Shown: positions 8,162 through 17,306, counted from the first letter of the stretch. The stretch is 64,000 nt of DNA from CAYNST01 sp964641175 (GCA_964641175.1 CAZXLJ010000002.1:1-64000), one strand, 5' to 3'. The notes: generated by a model not told the origin, from the letters alone. Made by a program: numbers and translations.

Positions 8162-10867
8162 ATGATTGTTCATCGCCTCTGTATGGTTGTTGCCTTGTTT
8201 CTTTCAACGGCTCTTGGCGGCTGTGGTGAAAAAGGCGCCGGCGGATCTCGATCCGATCAAATCAGTAGCAAGGGAAGCGCCTTCACCATAAATTCTGCCA
8301 GGCTTGTTCCATGGGTCTTCCCCTTTGACGATGCCACAGCAGGTATCACTCATTTCGGGGAGCGTCTGAATCACTCACCGGCCGGCTCACGAGGTCCTTT
8401 AAAGATCAGCGACGATGGGCATTTTCAGATCGCTGGCAAGCGCATCAGGTTCTGGGGCTTTAATATTAACGGTGTGTCGTGCTTTCCGTCCAAAGATGAC
8501 GCCGCGGCCATCGCGGCCAGACTGGCGAAATTCGGAGCAAATATTGTTCGATTCCACCATCTGGATCACCGCTGGGGTGGCCTGTCCCTGATCGATTATT
8601 CCAAAGGTGGCTCCAGGGTATTTAATGAGGTCGCTCTGGACCGGCTCGACTATTTCGTATCCCGACTCAAGGCAGAAGGAATTTACGTCAATTTTAATTT
8701 GTTGACTGCGCGTGAGTTTTATCCGGAAGATGGATTGCCTGCGGACATATCCACACTCACCTGGAAGCAACGGCATGTCTTGGGGTTTGTAATGCCGCAG
8801 GTGCGCGCTCTGGAGAAGGAGCATGCCCGTAATTTGCTGACGCACGTAAACCCCTACACTCAGTTAAAGTACGCCGACGATCCCGCAATAGCGATTGTTG
8901 AAATCAACAACGAGAACGGCATGCTTCATCAATTCCTTGATGGAGCCATCGACATCTGGCCTGCTTCCGCTGCAGGTCTGTTGAAAGCGCAATGGAACCA
9001 CTGGCTGAAGGTTAAATACGGAACGACCGCGGATTTGAAAAACGCCTGGGTCGAAGCAGAGACGCCGCCGGGCCGCGAGTTAATCAAGAACAACAGTTTC
9101 GCCGAGGGCTTTTCGCGATGGAATCTGGAAACGCATGGGGTTGCGCGCGCATTGGCGGGTGCAGGCAGCTTTGGCGGTGAACGCGCCGCCCAGATCAATG
9201 TGCAGCGCCCGGGGACTGAACCCTGGCACGTGCAGCTGACCCAGTCAGGCGTCTCGCTGGAAAAAGGCCAGATCTACACCGTAAGTTTCCGCGCGAAATC
9301 CCAGACTGAACGACCGCTGTCAATATCCATCCAAAAATCGCAGTCTCCCTGGAATTCCTTTAAGCACTACCAATTCCGGATCGGTAAGCGCTGGGGATAC
9401 TATTCCAGATCGTTCACTTCTTCCGTTTCCCGCTCTGATCTGCGCCTTACTCTTGCGGAGTTCGGTGGTGAACCGGGCCAGATCCATATCACAGATATTT
9501 CTTTGCGCGAAGGCGGGACGGTTGAGAAACTCTCCGCCTTCGAGTCTCTGGAAGACCAAACAATCGCACTCAATTCAACCGCACTGGAGTATTCAATTGC
9601 GCGTGGCCATGACTGGTTTGAATTTCTGTATTCTCTCGAAGAAGACTACTGGACAGACATGAAGACCTTCCTTGAAGAGGACATCGGTATCTCCGGTTTA
9701 CCATACGGAACCATTTCATCGCTGAGTTTGCCAAGCCTGCAGAAGAAATTTAAGTTTATTGATGCACATGGTTACTGGTGTCATCCGGTATTTCCTGGGA
9801 AACCATGGGACTCGTCCGACTGGTCCGTATGTAATCGCTCAATGGTCAGTTACCCGGAGAGAAATGTTCTTGGAGACCTCGCATTTCAAAAGCACAAAGG
9901 AATGCCTTTCACGGTGTCGGAATATCAGCATGCGCTTCCCAATAGCTATGCGGCCGAAGGTCCGTTGCTGGTTGCAGCCTACGGTTCCCTGCAGGATTGG
10001 GACGGGGTGTACTTTTTCGGATACGATGTCAGCTCCACAGGATCATGGAGCGAAAACCGCTTCGAAAACCACTTTCAGATGAACCAGCACCCCGCTTTAA
10101 TGGCGAATTTTGCGGTGGGAGCCAATCTCTTCCGACGCCATGATGTAGCCCCTTCCCGACAGCTACAGACAGTTTCCACCGACAAGGAGACGGAGCTGGA
10201 TCGAGCATCCACTCAAGGAGGGGCCTGGAATACGCTTGGCGAATGGCATGAAGCTTTTTCATCCGTCCGAGCCTTCCGTTTTGGCGTCGGGCTGGCCGGC
10301 AACGACAGCGGACCGGCAGATACGGCTCTGTCAGGACAGGCCCTTACACATCTTCGGTCAGATACCGACGAACTAGTATGGAAGTCACCGGCGCGGAACC
10401 GGAGCCATGTAACGGTTAATACCGCCAACACCAAAGCGGTTATTGGATTCACGGCCGGTCAGGTTTACCAGCTCGGAGATGTGTCTCTTGAATTCGGCTC
10501 GCTAGCCCAAGGGTGGGCTACCATTGCGGCAACAACCCAAAGCGGGAGTTTTGCGAATCTGGATCAGGAAACGACAATTTTAGTGGTAGCGACCGGCCTG
10601 GTGGAGAACACCGGCATGAAGTGGGTCAATCCGGAGCGTACGCAGCTCGCGGACGGCTGGGGAACAGCGCCGACGAGAGTAGAGATTGTTCCCTTCAAGT
10701 TGACGCTTCCCGTCGATGCCGGACGAGTCAACGCCTGGTCTCTGACAGAGACCGGCGCACGGAAGCAGCCCCTGGTTGTAGTCCCACTGGATCGGGGCGC
10801 AAGCATCTCGGCGGATCTGGCGGGGGGCAGCCTCTGGTACGAGATCAGAATCGAGGCGTCGCACTGA
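8162..10867 (+). CDS. Lipoprotein with clan GH-A glycoside-hydrolase-like domain
   Basis: 901 residues. The N-terminus has a signal peptide with lipobox LGGC (Cys21), so it should be a lipoprotein. Residues about 80-320 look like a (beta/alpha)8 hydrolase: KRIRFWGFNING, then VRFHHLDH. AIVEINNENG gives candidate acid/base residues Glu247 or Glu251. TVSEYQHALP gives a candidate nucleophile at Glu587. Between them (about 305-450) lies a carbohydrate-binding-like beta domain (NNSFAEGFSRWNLETHG ... ISLREGG). The roughly 220-residue C-terminus is of unknown role. Family and substrate cannot be fixed without a profile search. It is possibly involved in polysaccharide breakdown at the cell surface. 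Confidence 0.75.
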   Translation: MIVHRLCMVVALFLSTALGGCGEKGAGGSRSDQISSKGSAFTINSARLVPWVFPFDDATAGITHFGERLNHSPAGSRGPLKISDDGHFQIAGKRIRFWGFNINGVSCFPSKDDAAAIAARLAKFGANIVRFHHLDHRWGGLSLIDYSKGGSRVFNEVALDRLDYFVSRLKAEGIYVNFNLLTAREFYPEDGLPADISTLTWKQRHVLGFVMPQVRALEKEHARNLLTHVNPYTQLKYADDPAIAIVEINNENGMLHQFLDGAIDIWPASAAGLLKAQWNHWLKVKYGTTADLKNAWVEAETPPGRELIKNNSFAEGFSRWNLETHGVARALAGAGSFGGERAAQINVQRPGTEPWHVQLTQSGVSLEKGQIYTVSFRAKSQTERPLSISIQKSQSPWNSFKHYQFRIGKRWGYYSRSFTSSVSRSDLRLTLAEFGGEPGQIHITDISLREGGTVEKLSAFESLEDQTIALNSTALEYSIARGHDWFEFLYSLEEDYWTDMKTFLEEDIGISGLPYGTISSLSLPSLQKKFKFIDAHGYWCHPVFPGKPWDSSDWSVCNRSMVSYPERNVLGDLAFQKHKGMPFTVSEYQHALPNSYAAEGPLLVAAYGSLQDWDGVYFFGYDVSSTGSWSENRFENHFQMNQHPALMANFAVGANLFRRHDVAPSRQLQTVSTDKETELDRASTQGGAWNTLGEWHEAFSSVRAFRFGVGLAGNDSGPADTALSGQALTHLRSDTDELVWKSPARNRSHVTVNTANTKAVIGFTAGQVYQLGDVSLEFGSLAQGWATIAATTQSGSFANLDQETTILVVATGLVENTGMKWVNPERTQLADGWGTAPTRVEIVPFKLTLPVDAGRVNAWSLTETGARKQPLVVVPLDRGASISADLAGGSLWYEIRIEASH

Positions 10868-10991
10868 TCGTTTCCATGTCCGGTTTACCGTCGACAGCAC
10901 TGTACGGCGCGCTCATGCGCGTACGTAGTGCGCGTTCATGGGTGCATCTCGTCCTCGCTGTCACGCGCAGCGGTCTGCGATCGCATTCAAC

Positions 10992-11046
10992 CTTCCTTAT
11001 ACCTCTAAAACCTGACCGATCTTTGGTAAACCCGGCGAATTTTCCT
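10992..11046. repeat. 55-base direct repeat, left of scaffold gap
   Basis: This 55-base sequence, beginning CTTCCTTATACCTCTAAAAC, is identical to 11147-11201 on the other side of the N run. An exact 55-base overlap at both contig ends is what a de Bruijn assembler with k=55 leaves when it scaffolds without merging. A biological tandem duplication cannot be excluded. Confidence 0.9.
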
Positions 11047-11146
11047 NNNNNNNNNNNNNNNNNNNNNNNNNNNNNNNNNNNNNNNNNNNNNNNNNNNNNN
11101 NNNNNNNNNNNNNNNNNNNNNNNNNNNNNNNNNNNNNNNNNNNNNN
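11047..11146. other. Assembly gap of 100 N
   Basis: Exactly 100 undetermined bases, a conventional scaffold placeholder. Together with the flanking identical 55-mers, the real distance may be zero. No open gene is cut: the preceding lipoprotein ends at 10867 and the next gene starts at 11280. Apart from the gap and its flanking repeats, nothing was recognised between those points. Confidence 0.95.
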
Positions 11147-11201
11147 CTTCCTTATACCTCTAAAACCTGACCGATCTTTGGTAAACCCGGCGAATTTTCC
11201 T
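11147..11201. repeat. 55-base direct repeat, right of scaffold gap
   Basis: Second copy of the 55-base sequence seen at 10992-11046, identical over its full length. It lies 78 bases before the SLC13-type permease start, so if the gap is an artefact this is simply the one true copy of the upstream region. Confidence 0.9.
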
Positions 11202-11279
11202 GTTCAATACAAAACAACTCTTTTTAATTCCGGGTAAAGAATCTAATCTACGCCAGTTTTTTTCGCTGAAGGGTTCTTT

Positions 11280-13055
11280 ATGGAATGGCAAGGCTGGTTT
11301 TCGCTACTGCTCACGTTTGGCACCCTGGTGACTCTCATCGTCACGAGAATCAGCCCGCACCTGGTGATGATGGCGACACTGACCTTGTTGAGCCTGACGG
11401 GCGTTCTGACAGCGCAGGAGGCGCTGGCGGGCTTTGCCAATGAAGGTTTGATCACGGTAGCGGCGATGTTCATTGTCGCCGCGGGCATTCACGCCTCCGG
11501 CGGAATCGATCTGCTTGTGAACAGGGCGCTGGGGCATCCAAAGACTCTCCGCTCAGCGCTGCTCCGCATCTTCATTCCGGTCGTGTCATTAAGTGGTTTT
11601 CTCAACAATACTCCGGTGGTCGCCACCATGATTCCCGGAATCAGTGCCTGGTCCCGGAAGATCGGTATTTCCCCATCAAAGTTAATGATTCCGCTTAGTT
11701 ACAGTGCCATTCTCGGGGGCACCCTGACGCTGATAGGCACCAGTACCAATCTGGTGGTAAACGGACAATATCAGGCAATCACAGGGGAACCTGGTTTCTC
11801 TCTCTTTTCGATAACCGCAGTCGGGTTTCCCGCGGCCTGCTTCGGCGTGCTGTTCATGTGGTTGGCGTTTCCCCGGCTGTTGCCGGACAGGAAACAGAGC
11901 AAGGCATTTGCCAATCTGCGTGAATTCACTTTGGAACTGCTGGTAGATCCGAATGGACCGCTGGTGGGGAAATCTGTAATTGATGCAGGGCTGCGGAATC
12001 TCAAGAGAGTCTATCTCATCGAAATCGAGCGCAACGGAACCATAGTTTCGGCGGTGCCATCCGAAGAAATCCTGAAAGGTGGCGACCGCCTGGTGTTTGC
12101 TGGCGACACCGAAGCGATTTCTGATCTTCTACGCATTCATGGGGTGCTCCCCTCTGAAGAATCGAGTGGGGAAAAAACGCTGGGAACTGCCCGCGCTGAA
12201 CGTCGCCTTGTGGAGGCAGTCGTCTCACCTCATTGTGATGCTGTAGGCCATGCAATCCGGGAAGCGCGTTTTCGTGATCGCTATGGTGCGGCTGTATTGG
12301 CCGTAGCCCGCAACGGTGAGCGGGTCAAGGGAAATCTCGGAACAATCAAGCTGGAAGCTGGTGACACCCTGTTGCTCGAAGCACGTCCCGCCTTTGTAAG
12401 CCGGCAACGCTACAACAAGGATTTTCTTCTGATCAGCGATCTGGATACGGAACAGCCGCGCCACGAGCGGGCCATCCTGTCCTGGGCAATACTGATCATC
12501 GTCGTCCTGGCTGCCGGTTTCAATGTCATCAGCATGCTCAACGCGGCGCTTATCGGATCAGCCTTGATGATCGCCACCGGCTGCTGCTCCTTGAGTCAAG
12601 CGGAAAAGAGCCTGGATCTCACTGTGCTGGTGACCATCGCTGCGTCATTTTCACTGGGGGTCGCTCTGCAAAAGACGGGCGTGTCCGCATTTCTCGCCGC
12701 AAACATCATTAGCCTTAGTGGTGGAGAAGCCTGGTTGATGCTCGCCCTGACCTATCTGGCGGTTTCTGTGCTCACCGAAATAATTACCAATAACGCGGCC
12801 GCAATCATTATGCTTCCTATCTCGTTGACCATGACCCAAAGCATGAACCTGAACAGCGAGCCTTTTGTGTTTGCGATCATGATGGCGGCCTCGGCAAGCT
12901 TCGCCACACCACTTGGCTATCAGACGAACTTGATGGTGTATGGGCCGGGCGGCTACCGGTTCACTGATTTTCTGAGGGTGGGGATACCGATGAATCTGGT
13001 TATGGGAGCCTTCACGGTCAGCGTCCTTTTAATCGGATGGCCGCTTCATAAATAG
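11280..13055 (+). CDS. SLC13/DASS-family anion permease with two RCK-C domains
   Basis: 591 residues. Inner-membrane transporter of the ArsB/NhaD (ion transporter) superfamily. About five N-terminal helices include the GFLNNTPVVATMIP signature (about 101-114), and GTLTLIGTSTNLVVNG (about 146-161) is the substrate/sodium-binding hairpin. Two soluble TrkA-C/RCK_C domains follow (about 205-290 and 305-385). A second membrane half has the mirrored hairpin ITNNAAAIIMLP and SASFATPLGYQTNLMVYGPGGY. This architecture is typical of bacterial permeases proposed to carry sulfate or dicarboxylates; the substrate cannot be read from sequence. AAGGG precedes the ATG. It converges on trkH with only 3 bases between. 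Confidence 0.9.
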   Translation: MEWQGWFSLLLTFGTLVTLIVTRISPHLVMMATLTLLSLTGVLTAQEALAGFANEGLITVAAMFIVAAGIHASGGIDLLVNRALGHPKTLRSALLRIFIPVVSLSGFLNNTPVVATMIPGISAWSRKIGISPSKLMIPLSYSAILGGTLTLIGTSTNLVVNGQYQAITGEPGFSLFSITAVGFPAACFGVLFMWLAFPRLLPDRKQSKAFANLREFTLELLVDPNGPLVGKSVIDAGLRNLKRVYLIEIERNGTIVSAVPSEEILKGGDRLVFAGDTEAISDLLRIHGVLPSEESSGEKTLGTARAERRLVEAVVSPHCDAVGHAIREARFRDRYGAAVLAVARNGERVKGNLGTIKLEAGDTLLLEARPAFVSRQRYNKDFLLISDLDTEQPRHERAILSWAILIIVVLAAGFNVISMLNAALIGSALMIATGCCSLSQAEKSLDLTVLVTIAASFSLGVALQKTGVSAFLAANIISLSGGEAWLMLALTYLAVSVLTEIITNNAAAIIMLPISLTMTQSMNLNSEPFVFAIMMAASASFATPLGYQTNLMVYGPGGYRFTDFLRVGIPMNLVMGAFTVSVLLIGWPLHK

Positions 13056-13058
13056 GTT

Positions 13059-14513
13059 TTATTGCCTCCAGAAGCTCGGAAAGAAGAGCGCCAGTATGGT
13101 GAAAAATTCAAGACGCCCGAGAATCATCGCACCGGTCAGAATCCAGGTACCAGCGTCAGAAACCGACTGATAATTATTGCCCAGTGAGCCGAATGCAGGT
13201 CCTACTACGTTGACACAGGCGGCAACTGCCGAAAACGCAGACCAGAGATCCAGACCAGTCGTAATAAGGGCGAGCGTCAGCGCCATACTTGTAAAGGCCG
13301 ATAAGGCCATATAGGCCACCGTCGCTCTCAGAATAGTTTTTTCGACAGGTTCGCCCTGGTATTTGACGAGAAAAACACCGTTGCTGTGAATCAGGCGCTT
13401 TATTTCGAGATTGATAAGTTTCACACTCAAAACGTTTCTGACAATTTTATTCCCGCCCGCAGCGGAGCCAGCGCAACCCCCGAGATATCCGGCAACGACC
13501 AGCAAGAACGAGACCATAGGTGTCCAGCCCGTTTGATTCGACGCATGAAATCCGGTGGTGGTGATGAAGGAAACCAGGTGAAAAACAGCTTCATTCAAGG
13601 CGGTGACCGGGTTGTGTTGATACCCTGACATCCACAGGTCGAACACGATCACCAGCGAAAGAACGCCTATGGCGAGAATGAACCAGTAAAATTCTTCATC
13701 ACGCCAGTAAGATCGCAGGCTCCTGGACTGCCAGACCTTGAAATGTAACGCGAAACTGGCGGCTCCAGCGAGCATGAAGATGACAGCGGCAATCTGGATC
13801 AGCGGGTTGTCAAAATGGCCGAGGTTCTTATCGTATGTGGAGAAGCCGCCTGTCGACACAGTAGTCAGACTGTGCGCAACTGCATCGAAGGCTGTCATCC
13901 CGCAAAGATAATAGGCTATCGCACAGGCAAGCGTAATAACACCGTATACAAACCAGAGATAACGCGCGGTATCTACGATCCTCGGTGAGAGCTTGTCATT
14001 TCTTATGAGACCGGGTGTTTCCGCTTTGAGCAATTTCATGCCGCCGACATTGAGCATCGGTAGCACCGCGACCGCGAAAATAACTATTCCCAGTCCTCCG
14101 AGCCATTGCAGGAATTGACGATATAACAGGAACGATCTCGGCATTTCATCCAGTCCCGCCAGGATAGTGGCCCCTGTGGTTGTGATGCCGCTCACACTCT
14201 CAAAAATACTGTCTGTGAAAGTCGCGCCGGTCACGAGGTGAATCGGGATCGCCCCTAAAACTCCGACGGCGATCCAGGTAACCGTTGCGAACAGCAATGC
14301 ATCACGAAATCCTAAACTCGAAACTCCGGCATGAGGCCTTTTAAAGCCCAAAAGCAAACTTGCCGCCAGCATGGCCAGTCCAGGTAATGCAAACGAACTC
14401 ACCAGCTGATCGTTGAAAACGACGAGCGAGAGCAAGGCGAACGTCAGCTGCACGCAACCCATCAGACCCACTGGAAAAGCCAGAAGATAGAGGGTGGCGC
14501 TCCGATTTATCAT
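13059..14513 (-). CDS. trkH: Trk-type potassium uptake membrane subunit TrkH
   Basis: 484 residues, the usual length. It is an inner-membrane potassium channel-like subunit with four pore repeats, each carrying the filter glycine: VSGITTTGATIL (about 105-116), LTTVSTGGFSTY (about 216-227), FITTTGFHAS (about 310-319) and VVGPAFGSLGNN (about 430-441). Four matching filters support an intact channel. No trkA, the cytoplasmic NAD-binding partner, is in the window. It is transcribed away from azurin, which lies about 210 bases upstream on the same strand. Confidence 0.95.
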   Translation of the reverse strand: MINRSATLYLLAFPVGLMGCVQLTFALLSLVVFNDQLVSSFALPGLAMLAASLLLGFKRPHAGVSSLGFRDALLFATVTWIAVGVLGAIPIHLVTGATFTDSIFESVSGITTTGATILAGLDEMPRSFLLYRQFLQWLGGLGIVIFAVAVLPMLNVGGMKLLKAETPGLIRNDKLSPRIVDTARYLWFVYGVITLACAIAYYLCGMTAFDAVAHSLTTVSTGGFSTYDKNLGHFDNPLIQIAAVIFMLAGAASFALHFKVWQSRSLRSYWRDEEFYWFILAIGVLSLVIVFDLWMSGYQHNPVTALNEAVFHLVSFITTTGFHASNQTGWTPMVSFLLVVAGYLGGCAGSAAGGNKIVRNVLSVKLINLEIKRLIHSNGVFLVKYQGEPVEKTILRATVAYMALSAFTSMALTLALITTGLDLWSAFSAVAACVNVVGPAFGSLGNNYQSVSDAGTWILTGAMILGRLEFFTILALFFPSFWRQ

Positions 14514-14702
14514 TGGGTCATCTGTATGATTGAATGGAAGAAAAGTTCAGGACGTGACTAACCGTCGGCTGGTCGAGGCGCCAAGTTAGCATGAATGCGG
14601 GGCAGTTAAAATGGAAGTACGTAGATTCTCAGGTGGGTAAATTCCGGACGCGTCATGGGCATCTGATTTGCCTTGCGGAGCCTCCTGTCTCGCACTGACG
14701 CT

Positions 14703-14722
14703 ATCCGGAATCAGCTCCGGAT
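14703..14722 (-). terminator. Stem-loop just after the azurin gene
   Basis: Perfect 7-base stem ATCCGGA / TCCGGAT with a 6-base loop, starting 3 bases beyond the azurin stop. There is no T-run on the minus strand after it, so it may be a 3' stabilising hairpin or a Rho-assisted end rather than a classical intrinsic terminator. Confidence 0.5.
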
Positions 14723-14724
14723 TC

Positions 14725-15177
14725 TTACGGTTTCAGCTCCACTGTGCCTTTCATGATGCCGCTATGTCCCGGGAAGGAGCAGAAGAACACGTAATTGGTG
14801 CCGTCTGTCAGATTACTGACGGGAAATTTAACCGATGTCTTTTCGCCGCCGCCGATAATTTCAGTCTGGACAACTACCCGCTTGTCGTCCGGTTTAACAT
14901 AGTTGCTCGCCAGACCTGCATTCATGCCATCACTCGCAACGGCCTTCATGTCATCTGCCTTGGTGATCACGATGTTATGCCCCATTACCTTGTCGGCGAG
15001 CTTGCCGGAATGAGTCAGATTGAGCGTGAATTCCTTACATGACTTACTGATGGTTATCTTGTCAGTACTAAAACGCATGGAATCGGTACTGTCTACTGTC
15101 ATACTGCAGTCCTGAGCCAGGACGCCAGCAGACGCTGCAATCAGTGCCGTGGCTAGTGCTATCGAGATTACTTTCAT
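14725..15177 (-). CDS. azu: Azurin, periplasmic blue copper protein
   Basis: 150 residues with a cleavable signal peptide ending AGVLAQ. The mature part of about 129 residues matches azurin. The type 1 copper ligands are His67 (MGHNIV), Cys133, His138 and Met142 in the FFCSFPGHSGIMKG motif. The disulfide pair Cys24/Cys47 is present. Azurin shuttles electrons in the periplasm, for example to nitrite or nitric-oxide reductase or cytochrome peroxidase. It is divergent from nnrS and next to the nor cluster; a candidate NsrR operator lies in the shared promoter region, suggesting co-regulation by nitric oxide. Confidence 0.97.
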   Translation of the reverse strand: MKVISIALATALIAASAGVLAQDCSMTVDSTDSMRFSTDKITISKSCKEFTLNLTHSGKLADKVMGHNIVITKADDMKAVASDGMNAGLASNYVKPDDKRVVVQTEIIGGGEKTSVKFPVSNLTDGTNYVFFCSFPGHSGIMKGTVELKP

Positions 15178-15236
15178 CGAGCTGTCTCCGCTATCAATAA
15201 AATATATGTATGTATGAATTGTATCCGGCCATCTTA

Positions 15237-15259
15237 AAGATGTAAACTAAATGCACCTT
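15237..15259. promoter_or_regulatory. Candidate NsrR operator between azurin and nnrS
   Basis: An 11-1-11 inverted repeat: left half AAGATGTAAAC, centre T, right half AAATGCACCTT. The published NsrR consensus is two AAGATGYATTT half-sites in the same arrangement. The left half matches at AAGATGYA; the right half, reversed (AAGGTGCATTT), matches 10 of 11. It lies about 60 bases upstream of the azurin start and 100 bases upstream of nnrS, and nsrR itself is encoded 1.3 kb away. Confidence 0.65.
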
Positions 15260-15358
15260 TAGGGCTTTAATAACGTCACGCACACATACGGCGTTTGTCT
15301 TCCGTCGGATGATTGCTCAAGGTATCAGCCCCGGTTACCGTCACGAGGACCACGGCGT

Positions 15359-16591
15359 ATGGCACTATCACCAATGCCTCCCCCGGCAAAGTCACAATTA
15401 TCACTAAAGCCACTTTCACCGTTTGCCCAGCTTTTTGAATTTCCCTTCCGCATATTCTTTTTGCTCACCGCCCTGTATGCGATTCTCTCCGTCCCCGCCT
15501 GGCTCGTTTACCTGTTTACCGGGTTACCGTTGCCGGTGGGTTGGAGTGCCTTTCATTGGCACAGTCATGAAATGCTTTTTGGCTTTGTTGCGCCCGCCAT
15601 CAGTGGTTTTGTGCTGACAGCGGTGTGTAACTGGACCGGATCAGCTCCAGTTCGCGGGCGCTGGCTATTTATACTTGCCCTGTTGTGGCTGGCGGGACGG
15701 ATAGTCATGTGGACTGCCAGCTGGTGGCCCCTCTGGCTGGTGGCTGTTGTTGACGCGCTTTTCCTGGCCGTTGTGGCACTCTATTTGACATGGATAATTC
15801 TTGCGAGGGGTAGCCGGAAGAACCTCATTCTATCGGCAGTAATCATCTTGCTATTTCTGGCAAATATCGTCATGCACGCAGGATTTTTGACCGGCACCAC
15901 GGGTTTACTGCAGTCGGGTGTCAAGATGGCATTCACATTGATCGCGCTTTTGATTGTTATCATAGGCGGCAGAATCATACCCCTATTCACCAGTAATTGG
16001 CTTCGCAAAGAAGGTCGGGACGCAGGCCTTGTTCAAGTCTGCAGTAAGCTAGAGGTTGGCGTGCTCGTAGCCACTGTCGCCATGTTGCCAGCTGATTTGC
16101 TGCCGACACAATTTGCAGTTGCGAGCGGAGTTATTGCCCTAATCGCAGCGTCTCTCAATCTGATTCGATGGTGGCGATGGAATGGACGGGTCGCGCTGAA
16201 AGAGCCACTGCTTTGGGTGCTGCATGTGGGATACGCGTGGATGATACTGGGGCTGTTTCTTAAAGCTGGAGCTGTGTTTGGCATTGTGGCGCAGACGGCA
16301 TGGCTTCATACTCTCGCAATTGGCGGGATGGCGCTGCTGATCGTCGGGGTCATGACGAGGGTCTCTCTGGGGCACACCGGCAGACCTATGCAACTCCCGT
16401 CTTTTGCTCAAAGTATTTATTACTTCATGATTGTCGCGGCCGTGGCCCGGATGCTCGTTGCGCTTCAATGGCTGGACTTCCGGTTTGGAGTGATTCTGGC
16501 CGGTGGAGCCTGGACCATCAGTTTTGTGCTGTTTATTTGGTTCTACTGGCCGATCCTGAGCTCACCTCGAGTGGATGGTCGCCCTGGATAG
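15359..16591 (+). CDS. nnrS: NnrS-family haem/copper membrane protein
   Basis: 410 residues with about 12 predicted membrane helices. The N-terminal FHWHSHEMLFGF (about 65-76) is the family hallmark and gives histidines for metal or haem binding. GGRIIPLFTSNW and later LGHTGRPM are also typical. NnrS proteins contribute to nitrosative-stress tolerance, apparently by protecting iron pools from dinitrosyl-iron formation. It is followed by nsrR and the nor genes on the same strand, and shares a candidate NsrR operator with azurin. It may form one transcription unit with nsrR, which starts 55 bases downstream. Confidence 0.95.
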   Translation: MALSPMPPPAKSQLSLKPLSPFAQLFEFPFRIFFLLTALYAILSVPAWLVYLFTGLPLPVGWSAFHWHSHEMLFGFVAPAISGFVLTAVCNWTGSAPVRGRWLFILALLWLAGRIVMWTASWWPLWLVAVVDALFLAVVALYLTWIILARGSRKNLILSAVIILLFLANIVMHAGFLTGTTGLLQSGVKMAFTLIALLIVIIGGRIIPLFTSNWLRKEGRDAGLVQVCSKLEVGVLVATVAMLPADLLPTQFAVASGVIALIAASLNLIRWWRWNGRVALKEPLLWVLHVGYAWMILGLFLKAGAVFGIVAQTAWLHTLAIGGMALLIVGVMTRVSLGHTGRPMQLPSFAQSIYYFMIVAAVARMLVALQWLDFRFGVILAGGAWTISFVLFIWFYWPILSSPRVDGRPG

Positions 16592-16646
16592 TGGGTTATT
16601 CAATGACCTGCGCGGTTAGAGTTTCAATGAGCTGGATATCAGTTTT

Positions 16647-17102
16647 ATGCAATTGACAAGATACACGGACTACTCTCTTCGAGTGTTAATTTACGTGGGA
16701 TTACGGGGTGAAAAAATTTCGACCATACGCGAAATTGCGGACGCCTACGGCATATCGAAAAATCACCTTATGAAGGTCGTACAGGAACTGAATGTTCGGG
16801 GTTACATTGTTGCGATCCGCGGCAAGATGGGCGGCATAAAACTCAATGGACGCCCGGAAGATCTGAACCTGGGCCGGCTCATTCGCGACATGGAACCTAC
16901 TCTCGCATTGGTGGAGTGCTTTTCCGCACAGCAGAGCTGCATTTTAAGTCCGGCGTGTCGACTTAAAGGAATGCTCAAAGAAGCGATGGAGAATTTTTTC
17001 GCAACAATGGAAAGCTATACCCTGGCTGATGCCTTACGACCTGAAGACAAACCCGGATTGATTGCTGTCCTGGGATTTTCCGATTCTTCCGAAAGGTTCT
17101 AG
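16647..17102 (+). CDS. nsrR: Nitric-oxide-sensing repressor NsrR (Rrf2 family)
   Basis: 151 residues. The N-terminal winged helix (MQLTRYTDYSLRVLIYVG, then ISTIREIADAYGISKNHLMKVV) is typical of NsrR. The three iron-sulfur ligands are Cys91, Cys98 and Cys104, spaced CX6CX5C rather than CX4CX5C of the E. coli protein. The cluster is destroyed by NO, releasing repression. The gene sits between nnrS and the nor operon, both standard targets, and a matching operator is seen at 15237-15259. No similarly good operator was found just upstream of the nor genes. Confidence 0.93.
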   Translation: MQLTRYTDYSLRVLIYVGLRGEKISTIREIADAYGISKNHLMKVVQELNVRGYIVAIRGKMGGIKLNGRPEDLNLGRLIRDMEPTLALVECFSAQQSCILSPACRLKGMLKEAMENFFATMESYTLADALRPEDKPGLIAVLGFSDSSERF

Positions 17103-17180
17103 TTCAGCACATCATTCATTGCACTATCTGGTCACAATGCTATTCTTTAACAGGTTTAAATATAATAATCAGGGGGTCAC

Positions 17181-17306
17181 ATGCAGCGAGAACAGCTATT
17201 CGGTCCAATTAGAATTCTCAGTTACGTGGTGATATCTGGAATGGCGGGGGCAATAATTTATGCTTTCTCCATCGCTGTTAGGTACTGGTCCGGCATCGGC
17301 GTCTAA
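17181..17306 (+). CDS. Small single-span membrane peptide heading the nor operon
   Basis: A 41-residue frame beginning MQREQLFGPIRILSYVV. It has one hydrophobic helix (about residues 13-34) and a basic-aromatic end (VRYWSGIGV). AGGGGG lies 4 bases before the ATG, a stronger ribosome binding site than most genes here. Only 11 bases separate it from norC, which has its own AGGTGA site. It is probably translated and may be an accessory subunit of the nitric-oxide reductase, but I know of no established function. Confidence 0.7.
   Translation: MQREQLFGPIRILSYVVISGMAGAIIYAFSIAVRYWSGIGV

Noticed and set aside
10513..11163. A 216-codon frame that crosses the first assembly gap
   Set aside because: It exists only because the N run was treated as translatable, and it overlaps the end of the GH-like lipoprotein in another frame.
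17103..17180. A possible FNR/Dnr box upstream of the nor operon
   Set aside because: TTG and CAA half-site pieces occur but at the wrong spacing; no match to TTGAT-N4-ATCAA was found.
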